Of a DNA stretch of 22,311 bases, positions 1 through 6,125 are shown in pieces. The notes under the pieces were generated by a model that worked only from the letters and a program-made list of their open reading frames with translations, ran no database searches and was not told where the DNA came from. The DNA is from CAZNER01 sp964572065 (GTDB taxonomy: Bacteria > Patescibacteriota > Dojkabacteria > JAHIVN01), in assembly GCA_964572065.1 (NCBI GenBank), contig CAZNER010000029.1, positions 1 through 22,311 of the forward strand, written 5' to 3'. The stretch's first letter is position 1. Every line of letters begins with the position of its first letter. The translations under genes were made by a program, and so were the position numbers.

Positions 1-72
1 TTGAGAATTTTATTAGCTTGTTTATATTTATTTTTATTTGGAAAATTTATTGAAGCAAATACACAGAAATAA
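1..72 (+). CDS. C-terminal end of an incomplete gene, possibly a membrane protein
   Basis: The frame starting at base 1 is open to a TAA stop at 70-72 and encodes 23 residues, rich in Leu, Phe and Tyr in the first half and ending in a polar tail (EANTQK). This looks like the last transmembrane segment and short tail of a membrane protein whose body lies before the window. A small hairpin begins at the stop codon, which fits a gene end. The first codon is TTG, but nothing shows it is a real start. At this length the open frame could be chance in AT-rich DNA, so confidence is modest and no function can be given. Confidence 0.4.
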   Translation: MRILLACLYLFLFGKFIEANTQK

Positions 73-94
73 GCCAATAATTAATTTTTTGGCT
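72..94 (+). terminator. Weak terminator-like hairpin after the first gene end
   Basis: AGCCAA (72-77) and TTGGCT (89-94) pair around an 11-base AT-rich loop, directly after the TAA at 70-72. The stem is only 6 bp and no long T-run follows on the plus strand, so termination is an inference from position. Confidence 0.3.
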
Positions 95-197
95 CACAAC
101 AATCGAAGAAATTGTTATCTATGTTTTTGAGTATCATATAGATATTTTAACACAATTTACTTCATTTATGAAATTTAGATTAAATCAGCTGATTCCT

Positions 198-265
198 TTA
201 CCTGCCCATCTTCGCTAAAGCTACGATTGATAAACCCACTTTAATTTACAAGTCAAGACAGGTAA
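198..265. repeat. Inverted-repeat element, possible MITE-like remnant
   Basis: TTACCTG (198-204) and CAGGTAA (259-265) are perfect 7-bp terminal inverted repeats enclosing 54 bases. The interior carries a TTCGCTAAAGCTACGA stretch that is itself nearly palindromic. The left end, TTACCTGCCC, recurs at 529-538. Shared ends with different interiors suggest degenerate members of a small palindromic repeat family. No transposase is present, so mobility is inference. Confidence 0.35.
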
Positions 266-284
266 TAAAGCTCTAATATAATTT

Positions 285-444
285 TTCACAATAGTTTACT
301 ATACTAAGATAGTATAAATCTTAGGGTTTTAGGGAAATGTTACTGCGGTGGTATTTTTGTATAACGATTGTTTACTGGATCAATTAACATTTCCCTAATC
401 TTTTTTTTGGGTATTTTTCGAGACCAAAAAATACCCTGTTTTTG
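285..444 (+). ncRNA. Candidate structured RNA ending in a terminator hairpin
   Basis: A perfect TATAAT (277-282), with no good -35 box, precedes three nested or adjacent hairpins: CTAAGAT/ATCTTAG (304-310, 318-324); a 12-bp stem AGGGAAATGTTA/TAACATTTCCCT (331-342, 385-396) followed by eight T; and a 10-bp terminator-like stem (409-418, 427-436) followed by TGTTTTT. The 3' arm of the last stem (AAAAATACC, 427-435) can instead pair exactly with GGTATTTTT at 350-358 in the loop of the second hairpin. No gene in the sense direction follows closely. This is a structural prediction by eye and matches no RNA family I recognise; both ends are estimates. Confidence 0.35.
409..443 (+). terminator. Intrinsic terminator-like hairpin
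   Basis: GGGTATTTTT (409-418) pairs perfectly with AAAAATACCC (427-436) around an 8-base loop, followed by TGTTTTT on the plus strand. Eight T residues also precede it (401-408), after the 12-bp inverted repeat. On the minus strand the hairpin is followed by A, not T, so it does not look like the terminator of the GH13 gene. Confidence 0.55.
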
Positions 445-528
445 TATAAAGAAATATCTTCAATTATTAACTTTATAAACTTTTACAAAAAAGTTCTAAG
501 ATCTATCTTACAAATAAATGTTACTTTA

Positions 529-571
529 TTACCTGCCCGCAATGCTATACGAAGTATTACGGGTCACGTAA
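529..571. repeat. Imperfect 43-base palindrome (REP/MITE-like)
   Basis: TTAC/GTAA outer arms (529-532, 568-571), then TG/CA, CCCG/CGGG (536-539, 560-563) and AATGC/GTATT (541-545, 554-558, one G-T pair) form a long interrupted stem with an 8-base loop. It shares TTACCTGCCC with the element at 198. It is markedly more GC-rich than its surroundings, as expected of an interspersed palindromic repeat. Confidence 0.4.
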
Positions 572-670
572 AAATTCTATGTTGTTGGCAAGCCTGCCTT
601 GACTCAAAACGCGAGACAGTTAATGTAATGCATTCTTTCCTGCTTAATCGAAACGTCTTTTAATTTCTAA

Positions 671-2470
671 TTAATCTTTACACAACCATCTGAATTCATA
701 TGCCCCAATCGTTAAGTTACCTCTCTTTAATGTAGCACTATGAATTATATCTTTATAATCGCTGTTTAAATAATATTTCTGTTTCTTATTTAAAAAATTT
801 ATAAGAACTAATAGCTTTTCATTCTTATTTTTACGTTCAAAACACAACATGTATTTATTTGACTTTAGTAACTTAAACTTTCCATTCCCAAAGATATTAT
901 ACTTTTTTCTAATACTTATTAACTTCTTTAATTTATTGAAAATTTCATTTTCCCTTGTACCTTCTTGTTTCCTTTTCTGTCTCATTTTATCTGTAATCTC
1001 AAGTCTTTTTATAAATCTGCTGTCCATCTTCTTTATTGGATTATCTTTATAAGCATAATTATTTGATAATCCAAGCTCTTCACCCTGATAAAATTGCGGT
1101 ATCCCACCGACAGACAGCTTAAAAGCATTCATAAGCATTATCTTCTTTACTACAACCGACTTATCCTTCCCTCCTTTTGCAATATCTCCACCCAAAAGAC
1201 TCCACTTGGTTCCGCTGACCGCATTTCCATATTTATCTATTTTTGGTTTAAATCTAAATGGAATCCCTTTATCTTTACTTGTTAAATTTCTAAACAAATA
1301 TCTAGTAGCTTCTATTCCATCTCTGCCTTTAAAAATTTCTCCTAGTGTTAAAAAACTAACTTCATCATGATTTACATCAAAAGTTATCCATTCACAATAA
1401 TCGGGTATTTTTCTTCTTCTATTTAACACTTTTTTCAATGAAACTGATTCTTTCTTTATCATTGAATACCATAGTGCAGGCATTAGAATAAAATCATATG
1501 CTAATTGAGCAGTATTGCCATTATTAAAATATTTATTCAATTGTTTTATTCCCACACAGGCTTCAACAAGAATCGCACTTTTTGGAGCTGCTTTTTCTAA
1601 AGCATACCTAAAAATTTGAATAACTTTATAAACTTGTGGACTGCTGAAACAATCTGTACCTTTTTCCTTCCACATATGCGGTATAGCATCAAATCTAAAA
1701 ACATCGACTCCGCAGTTTGCAAGAAAAAGTATATTTTCAATCATACCTAAAAGAACATCAGGATTTCTATAGTTTAGATCCCACTGCGAAAAATCATTAT
1801 ATTTCTTTCCTTTAAATGGATACCTTGAATAAAATGTAGCCCATACATATTCATCAATCTCTGGAATATAATCCCAGTGTCCTGGAGCAAATTCTGGGAA
1901 AATATCAATTACTTTCTCCCACGATTTTCCTGTTTTGGTTTCATCTATAATGTAATAGTTTCTATACTTTTTACTCCCGGCTTTTAATTTTTTTGCCCAT
2001 TTATGTTTATCTGAAGTATGATTTAATACTAAATCAAAAGTAATCATAATCCCTTTTTTATGCGCTTCATTCGTCAATCTTTTAAAATCATTAATCGTTC
2101 CTATTCTATAATCAATATCTCTATAACTATCTACTGCAAAACCAGCATCACCAGAATTTTTTAAACATGGAAGAATATGTATATTAGTAACTCCCAGCTC
2201 CTTTAGATAATTCAGTCTGTTTATCAAACCTTTTAATTTATCACCTTCTTTATCATCACAGTTAAAAAGATCTGCATAAAGTATATACATGATATTATTA
2301 TTCTGCTTATACCAAAGTTTTTCAATTCTTTTATCCCATTTTTTTAAACTATTTGGACGTTTGTTTTTATAAACAGAAATAATATCATGAAGTTTTCGTC
2401 CAAAATCCTCCCTTGAAGATGGATAAAGAGATTTTAAAACCGATCTTAATTCTTTCTTTGTAATTGACAT
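671..2470 (-). CDS. Amylosucrase-like GH13 alpha-glucanotransferase/sucrose hydrolase
   Basis: A 599-residue alpha-amylase-superfamily enzyme expected to act on sucrose or short alpha-glucans by a double-displacement mechanism. Visible GH13 regions are DLVLNHTS (146-153), GVDVFRFDA with nucleophile Asp261, ILVEA with acid/base Glu303, and FDVNHDE with Asp369. The stretch QWDLNYRNPDVLLGMIENIL followed by MWKEKGT closely follows amylosucrases (GH13_4). Asp108 in GDAGFAV and Arg485 in MDSRF match positions I recall as forming the sucrose-pocket salt bridge of Neisseria amylosucrase; a pocket Tyr appears as Phe111. A C-terminal beta domain follows. The length is slightly below the usual 630-650. 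There is no signal peptide, so it is probably cytoplasmic. The ATG start lies about 15 nt after the predicted transcription start. Whether it makes polymer, hydrolyses sucrose or works on another glucoside cannot be told. Confidence 0.85.
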   Translation of the reverse strand: MSITKKELRSVLKSLYPSSREDFGRKLHDIISVYKNKRPNSLKKWDKRIEKLWYKQNNNIMYILYADLFNCDDKEGDKLKGLINRLNYLKELGVTNIHILPCLKNSGDAGFAVDSYRDIDYRIGTINDFKRLTNEAHKKGIMITFDLVLNHTSDKHKWAKKLKAGSKKYRNYYIIDETKTGKSWEKVIDIFPEFAPGHWDYIPEIDEYVWATFYSRYPFKGKKYNDFSQWDLNYRNPDVLLGMIENILFLANCGVDVFRFDAIPHMWKEKGTDCFSSPQVYKVIQIFRYALEKAAPKSAILVEACVGIKQLNKYFNNGNTAQLAYDFILMPALWYSMIKKESVSLKKVLNRRRKIPDYCEWITFDVNHDEVSFLTLGEIFKGRDGIEATRYLFRNLTSKDKGIPFRFKPKIDKYGNAVSGTKWSLLGGDIAKGGKDKSVVVKKIMLMNAFKLSVGGIPQFYQGEELGLSNNYAYKDNPIKKMDSRFIKRLEITDKMRQKRKQEGTRENEIFNKLKKLISIRKKYNIFGNGKFKLLKSNKYMLCFERKNKNEKLLVLINFLNKKQKYYLNSDYKDIIHSATLKRGNLTIGAYEFRWLCKD

Positions 2471-2492
2471 ACCTGCAATGAATTATAGCTAC

Positions 2493-2521
2493 ATTATATA
2501 TATACATAATTTTATTTGCAA
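2493..2521 (-). promoter_or_regulatory. Sigma-70-type promoter of the GH13 gene
   Basis: On the minus strand, TTGCAA (2516-2521) and a perfect TATAAT (2493-2498) are separated by 17 bp. This puts transcription start near 2486, about 15 nt before the ATG. No clear Shine-Dalgarno sequence follows. Confidence 0.6.
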
Positions 2522-2608
2522 AAACCACTCTATAACTTTTCTTAAAAATAAATTATTTTACGTGCTATTTCTATCACTTCTCCGTTTAAATAATATTAGG
2601 GATATTTA

Positions 2609-2626
2609 ATTTTTAATATTAAAAAT
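2609..2626. repeat. 18-bp perfect AT palindrome before the EF-Tu domain II-like gene
   Basis: ATTTTTAAT followed directly by its reverse complement ATTAAAAAT ends one base before the ATG at 2628. It could be an operator or a weak hairpin occluding the start, but an AT-only palindrome of this kind can also arise by chance in this composition. Confidence 0.3.
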
Positions 2627-2627
2627 A

Positions 2628-2894
2628 ATGCAGGGCAAAAAAATTGGAATTATAGATCATTATTATTCAAAAATAGGAGTCGCTGTACTTAAACTTAAAA
2701 ATGGCAATTTAAAAATAGGAGACAAGATAAAAATTGCCGATCAACAAGGAAATGAATTATTTGAACAAGAGGTTACCTCAATGCAGATCGATGGAAAAGA
2801 TGTTCAGGAAGTAAATAAAGGAGATGACTTTGGTATGAAAGTTGACCAGAAAGTTAAAGAAGAGTATGAGGTTCATAAAGTAAAGGAAGAATAG
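2628..2894 (+). CDS. Stand-alone EF-Tu domain II-like small protein
   Basis: An 88-residue protein resembling the beta-barrel domain II of translational GTPases. The pattern KIGxxxHYYSKIGVAVLKLxxGxLKIGDKIKI, then VTSMQIDGKDVQEVNKGDDFGMKVDQKVKEEYEV, is the signature of the short proteins often annotated as translation elongation factor-like. There is no GTPase domain, so it cannot act as a factor by itself; in other genomes the same domain appears alone or near U32-type peptidases. Its molecular role is not established. It is divergent from the GH13 gene and followed after 108 bases by another stand-alone domain protein of the gene-expression machinery. ATG start, no Shine-Dalgarno sequence. 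Confidence 0.8.
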   Translation: MQGKKIGIIDHYYSKIGVAVLKLKNGNLKIGDKIKIADQQGNELFEQEVTSMQIDGKDVQEVNKGDDFGMKVDQKVKEEYEVHKVKEE

Positions 2895-2951
2895 GACTTA
2901 TAAGATTTTTTGAAACAATCTATTTTCTTGATAATATATCACAACTCATTT

Positions 2952-2979
2952 TTGACTTTTGTCCCATAGTTGGTATAAT
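2952..2979 (+). promoter_or_regulatory. Sigma-70-type promoter with extended -10
   Basis: TTGACT (2952-2957) and TATAAT (2974-2979) are 16 bp apart, and TGG before the -10 makes it an extended -10. Predicted transcription start is near 2986, leaving a leader of about 17 nt without a Shine-Dalgarno sequence before the ATG at 3003. Confidence 0.65.
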
Positions 2980-3002
2980 CCATATATATTATTTATATTA
3001 AT

Positions 3003-3305
3003 ATGTCTGTATTTTCGCCTGATACAACTATCGAATCAGAAACTACTACAGTTCGAATTGGTAGTAAAGTAACTGTACAAGAAGTCGATGTAGATGTTAA
3101 TCAACTAGCTGATCCTGAAACATACACAATAGTTCAATATAATCCAGATCTATTACAAAATAGAGTATCAAATATAACTCCACTCGGACAAGCTCTTATT
3201 GGAAGACAGGTAGGAGAAACCGTAGAATATACAGTAAATGAAGTAAGACTATCTTTTAAAATAATAAGTGTTGACAACTCAGAGGTAGCAACGAATAATC
3301 TTTAA
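3003..3305 (+). CDS. Stand-alone GreA/GreB C-terminal (FKBP-like) domain protein
   Basis: A 100-residue protein whose core, VRIGSKVTVQEVD...ETYTIVQYNPDLLQNRVSNITPLGQALIGRQVGETVEYTVNEVRLSFKIISV, matches the C-terminal domain of GreA/GreB transcript-cleavage factors, the part that docks on RNA polymerase. The N-terminal coiled coil carrying the acidic catalytic tip is absent; about 15 polar residues take its place. It therefore cannot stimulate cleavage in the GreA way and is closer in plan to Rnk-type proteins, which compete for the polymerase secondary-channel site. Role inferred: polymerase binding or modulation. It has its own strong promoter. Its stop is followed by a pyrimidine-rich tract leading into the convergent radical SAM gene. 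Confidence 0.75.
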   Translation: MSVFSPDTTIESETTTVRIGSKVTVQEVDVDVNQLADPETYTIVQYNPDLLQNRVSNITPLGQALIGRQVGETVEYTVNEVRLSFKIISVDNSEVATNNL

Positions 3306-3385
3306 TCTTCGCCCATTTTAATCATTAGTCTTCGATCATCATCCTTCAATCCTTAATCACCCATCTTCTCCCACCTCCAGTCTCC
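3303..3385. repeat. Low-complexity pyrimidine-rich tract at a convergent gene junction
   Basis: The plus strand is dominated by loosely repeated units such as TTAATC, TTCGATCATC, CTTCAATCC and CATCTTCTCC. The tract covers the end of the GreA-domain gene, the 51-base spacer and the last codons of the radical SAM gene. No stable terminator hairpin is visible in it. Confidence 0.35.
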
Positions 3386-4289
3386 AGCCACTCTTCAATA
3401 CTTTATTTTTTCTATTTCTAGTAATAATAGTTTTTCTCCTATGATCAATTATCCCCCCGCCGCCAATTTTGAAATCATAATCTTCTAAAATTTTAAATAA
3501 TAATTTATTTAATCCATCTTTGTATTCATTTGTTCTAGCTTTCTCAAAATATTTTATTTTTTCAGGAAATTTCTTTTGTAATATTGACTTTACACGCTTC
3601 AATTTGTTACCTGTTAGATTTATATGCTCAAGCCAGATTTCTTTATTCCCACTTTCTTTAATTGCATCCAGTAATTCCCTTATCTGTGTTTCATTATCGG
3701 TAAAATTCGGAAGCAGTGGATTTATACAAACATATGTTGAAATGCCTGCTTTATTTAGAATCTTTAAAGCTTTTAACCTTAAACTTGCAGGTGGAGCATT
3801 TCCTTCTAAAAGTCTGCTGATTTTATCATCAGTTGTTGTAATAGTAAGTCCTACTGACATATTCTTAATACTTTTAAGAATATCAATATCTCTTGTTACA
3901 AGATGTGATTTTGTTAAAACACTGATGTCAAAGTCACATTTGCTTTCTTCTATAACCTTTAAACATTTTCTAGTAATTTTATACTTTGCTTCAACTCCTT
4001 GATAAGGATCAGTTACTGAACCAAATAAGATTACTATTCTCTTTCTATCATTTATAGATCTTCTTTTTAATAATTCTAATTCTTTCTTTAAAATTTCAGG
4101 AGCATTTATTTTAATATCAACGAAATCGCCCCACTTCTCATTCCCATGACCTGTAAACCTCCTCATAAAATCTGCATAGCAGTAACTGCACCCAAAAGCA
4201 CATCCTGTATATGGATTTATCACGTAATCGCTTCCAGGAAGTTTAGATTTAACTAAAATAGACTTTGCTTTGATTAATTTTATCTTCAA
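3357..4289 (-). CDS. SPL-like radical SAM protein (COG1533 family)
   Basis: A 310-residue radical SAM enzyme. The [4Fe-4S] motif Cx3Cx2C is Cys30, Cys34 and Cys37 in NPYTGCAFGCSYCYADF, the arrangement of the spore photoproduct lyase-like/Rv2578c family. VILFGSVTDPYQGVEAKYKITRKCLKVI and LEHINLTGNKLKR are also typical. Family members are loosely called DNA repair photolyases, but most have no proven substrate, and this one lacks a specific signature. Translation probably begins at a TTG (4287-4289), since an in-frame TAG lies immediately before it and no better start is near. It is the last gene of the TetR-led unit, 17 bases after the DUF3795 gene. Its last residues (GWRLEVGEDG) come from the low-complexity tract and may be a late extension. 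Confidence 0.8.
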   Translation of the reverse strand: MKIKLIKAKSILVKSKLPGSDYVINPYTGCAFGCSYCYADFMRRFTGHGNEKWGDFVDIKINAPEILKKELELLKRRSINDRKRIVILFGSVTDPYQGVEAKYKITRKCLKVIEESKCDFDISVLTKSHLVTRDIDILKSIKNMSVGLTITTTDDKISRLLEGNAPPASLRLKALKILNKAGISTYVCINPLLPNFTDNETQIRELLDAIKESGNKEIWLEHINLTGNKLKRVKSILQKKFPEKIKYFEKARTNEYKDGLNKLLFKILEDYDFKIGGGGIIDHRRKTIITRNRKNKVLKSGWRLEVGEDG

Positions 4290-4306
4290 CTAATATTTAC
4301 CTAATA

Positions 4307-4630
4307 TTACTTAAACTTTTTAATCCATTCTTTAGTACCTATTTTTGCTCTCTGCCTTAATTCTTTCTGTCTCTTTTTATTTGATTTTATTGCAGCTTCT
4401 TCAGAAAGTGAAGGATCATTATGTTCTAAAAATAATTTACATGGGAATTCTTCACATAATCCGCAATGTTCTAATTTCTTCTTATTAACACAACACTCAT
4501 ATAAATCACATTTACCCCAAAACATCTGTCCGCAATGTTCTATGCAAGGTTTCCCTTTGCATGCTTTATTTAATTCAGGACAACTGCCGCAGTATAAACC
4601 ACATGGTGTTGCATATTTTGTTTTATCCAT
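4307..4630 (-). CDS. DUF3795-family cysteine-rich protein
   Basis: A 107-residue protein with 12 cysteines in its first 64 residues. YATPCGLYCGSCPE, CKGKPC, WGKCDLYECCVNKK, LEHCGLCEEFPC are the hallmarks of the DUF3795 family. The C-terminal third is a basic helix (KKRQKELRQRAKIGTKEW). The family has no established biochemical function; the cysteine pairs suggest zinc or iron-sulfur binding. No signal peptide is present, so it is probably cytosolic. It lies between the zinc-ribbon acetyltransferase (20-base gap) and the radical SAM protein (17-base gap) on the same strand, so co-transcription is likely. The three metal-binding-type proteins together suggest a shared metal- or redox-linked process, which is inference. 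Confidence 0.8.
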   Translation of the reverse strand: MDKTKYATPCGLYCGSCPELNKACKGKPCIEHCGQMFWGKCDLYECCVNKKKLEHCGLCEEFPCKLFLEHNDPSLSEEAAIKSNKKRQKELRQRAKIGTKEWIKKFK

Positions 4631-4650
4631 TTATGGAAATATATAAAATA

Positions 4651-5430
4651 TTATTTATTTAATATCTTTTCACCGACTTTAAAATTATTTTTCCCTCCAA
4701 TCTGTTTAAATCCAAACCCCTCATATATACTCCAATAACCTGATGAAACATTGCTTGCATCTCCTTTTAACTGTCCACTAGCTTGAACCTTTTCAATACC
4801 ACGTCTTTTTAAATCACTAATCACAACTTTTACTAACATTTTTCCTAAACCTTTTCCATGATACTTTTTCAAAATCGTAATACAGCTTATATACCATGCA
4901 TCAGTATTTGTACTCCCGGGTTCTAAATTCTCTAATTTTATAAACTCTTTTTTAGGAGCAAATTGAGCATATCCTACCGGAACTCCTTTATAATATAATA
5001 TCTTTCCGCAACTTCCATATTTTTTATTAACTTTCTTAAACCACTGCTTTTTAGCTTTAATACTTGGTTTTTTGGATAAATACCACATACAACTTTTGCA
5101 ATTATACTTTTCACTCATAGAAGGAATATCCTTAAAATTTTGCTCACGAACATCTTCTATTAAAACATCTTTACTGATAAATCTATCTTTCCATGCAGGT
5201 GCTTCTTTAAGCCACTTCTGTATAGTATCAATTCTTTTACTTTCTGGAATCTCTTTATGCTCACTTTCCAAATAACTTATCATTATGTTAATAATATCTT
5301 TATACCCCTTTAATTCACCTTTTTTATCAACACAATATGGACAAAAGTCAGGATTTACCACTTTCTTATCCCCATAATTTTTAACAGGACCTCCACAACT
5401 CTTACATATTTTATATTTCTTTTTTGCCAT
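4651..5430 (-). CDS. GNAT acetyltransferase fused to an N-terminal zinc ribbon
   Basis: A 259-residue two-part protein. Residues 1-80 hold a zinc ribbon (Cys9, Cys12, Cys30, Cys33 in CKSCGGPV...DFCPYC) followed by a helical stretch, like the Zn_ribbon_2-type domain. Residues about 85-250 form a GNAT acetyltransferase: KILYYKGVPVGYAQFAP, then acetyl-CoA motif A ISCITILKKYHGKGLGKMLVKVV (pyrophosphate loop 190-196), and YEGFGF near the end. A second CxxC (Cys111, Cys114, followed by MWY) matches a GNAT subgroup that opens with such a motif. The acceptor substrate is unknown. It is the second gene of the TetR-led unit, 21 bases after the regulator. ATG start, no Shine-Dalgarno sequence. Confidence 0.75.
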   Translation of the reverse strand: MAKKKYKICKSCGGPVKNYGDKKVVNPDFCPYCVDKKGELKGYKDIINIMISYLESEHKEIPESKRIDTIQKWLKEAPAWKDRFISKDVLIEDVREQNFKDIPSMSEKYNCKSCMWYLSKKPSIKAKKQWFKKVNKKYGSCGKILYYKGVPVGYAQFAPKKEFIKLENLEPGSTNTDAWYISCITILKKYHGKGLGKMLVKVVISDLKRRGIEKVQASGQLKGDASNVSSGYWSIYEGFGFKQIGGKNNFKVGEKILNK

Positions 5431-5451
5431 AATAAATTTTTTACAAATAAA

Positions 5452-6018
5452 TTATCTTTTTATTAATCTTATTAATTCTTTAGCAACAAGCTCATTCTTC
5501 AATTTATATTTACCTTGCAAATCGATTAAACTCGATAAATCCTGCGTTAAAATAATCGAAAGAGCAGCCACTTTTGTATTAATCTCTCTAAATACGCCTT
5601 CAATAATTCCCTCTTCAAGTATTTCTTGTACAAAATCAATATACTGAATAAAAAATTCATATACGGCTTTTTTTTGAAAATTCTGATGTGTTGATAATAA
5701 AGCTGCATAATTCATAAAAAACATGTCTGGATTTTCCTCTGAGATTTTTGTGCTTAGGTTTAATAATATATAAAGCTTCTTTATTGCAGAATTATATTTA
5801 TTCAGTATGTTTCTTAATTTATTTATTCGGACATTAGCAAAATACTTAATCCCTTCTTCAAAAATTGCATCCTTACTTCTAAAATAAAGATATACCGTCC
5901 CTTTACCTATCCCAGCTTCTCTTGCTATATCTTCAATTCTTGCTTTTTCTATTCCGTCACGAGCAAATATACTAGCAGCTGCTTTTATAATTTTTTTCCT
6001 TTTTTGTTCTTTATCCAT
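5452..6018 (-). CDS. TetR/AcrR-family transcriptional regulator
   Basis: A 188-residue repressor-type protein. The N-terminal TetR DNA-binding region is clear: KKIIKAAASIFARDGIEKARIEDIAREAGIGKGTVYLYFRSKDAIFEEG, with the helix-turn-helix at about 28-47. The C-terminal two-thirds are helical and variable, as usual for the ligand-binding half, so the effector cannot be guessed. A 32-bp perfect palindrome overlaps its promoter, so autoregulation is very likely. The genes after it (GNAT, DUF3795, radical SAM) are on the same strand with gaps of 17-21 bases and are probably controlled together with it. No efflux pump, the commonest TetR target, is nearby. ATG start at 6018, no Shine-Dalgarno sequence. 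Confidence 0.9.
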   Translation of the reverse strand: MDKEQKRKKIIKAAASIFARDGIEKARIEDIAREAGIGKGTVYLYFRSKDAIFEEGIKYFANVRINKLRNILNKYNSAIKKLYILLNLSTKISEENPDMFFMNYAALLSTHQNFQKKAVYEFFIQYIDFVQEILEEGIIEGVFREINTKVAALSIILTQDLSSLIDLQGKYKLKNELVAKELIRLIKR

Positions 6019-6022
6019 CTTA

Positions 6023-6054
6023 ACTATTATGACTGACTAGTCAGTCATAATAGT
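6023..6054. promoter_or_regulatory. 32-bp perfect palindrome, predicted TetR operator
   Basis: ACTATTATGACTGACT (6023-6038) is followed directly by its exact reverse complement (6039-6054). The core TGACTGACTAGTCAGTCA is of the kind seen at TetR-family operators. It begins 5 bases upstream of the TetR start codon, covers the predicted transcription start and overlaps the -10 box, so bound repressor would block RNA polymerase. Confidence 0.8.
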
Positions 6055-6078
6055 ATCAAATAAAAATATACTTGTCAA
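6050..6078 (-). promoter_or_regulatory. Promoter of the TetR-led operon
   Basis: On the minus strand a perfect TTGACA (6073-6078) and TACTAT (6050-6055) are separated by 17 bp. The -10 overlaps the outer edge of the 32-bp palindrome. Transcription would start inside the operator, about 25 nt before the ATG. Confidence 0.65.
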
Positions 6079-6125
6079 ATAACCATTTTATATTTCATAT
6101 CTTCCCTACCCGACTTAAAAAATTT

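Larger units (their letters stand above)
95..670. other. Gene-poor region of about 580 bases, rich in inverted repeats
   Basis: No convincing protein gene lies between the first stop and the end of the GH13 gene. The region holds a 7-bp hairpin (304-324), a 12-bp perfect inverted repeat (331-342 with 385-396), a terminator-like hairpin (409-436), and two imperfect palindromes that both begin TTACCTGCCC (198 and 529). AGTCAAGACAGG (251-262) reappears in inverted form with one mismatch at 593-604. One 73-codon open frame (442-663, TTG start) overlaps these structures and resembles no protein I know. The likely contents are a small RNA or regulatory element plus remnants of a short palindromic repeat family. 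Confidence 0.6.

Noticed and set aside
542..555. ATGCTATACGAAGT, which matches part of one loxP arm and spacer.
   Set aside because: Only one half-site is present and the match is explained by the local hairpin. No Cre-like recombinase is in the window. Coincidence.
442..663. A 73-codon open frame with a TTG start in the left non-coding region.
   Set aside because: It begins in the T-run after the terminator-like hairpin, runs through the palindrome at 529-571, has no Shine-Dalgarno sequence and resembles no known protein. Chance is likelier.
2609..2626. The 18-bp AT palindrome as a firm operator.
   Set aside because: It contains only A and T in a very AT-rich spacer, and no dedicated regulator is adjacent. 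Kept only as a low-confidence repeat.
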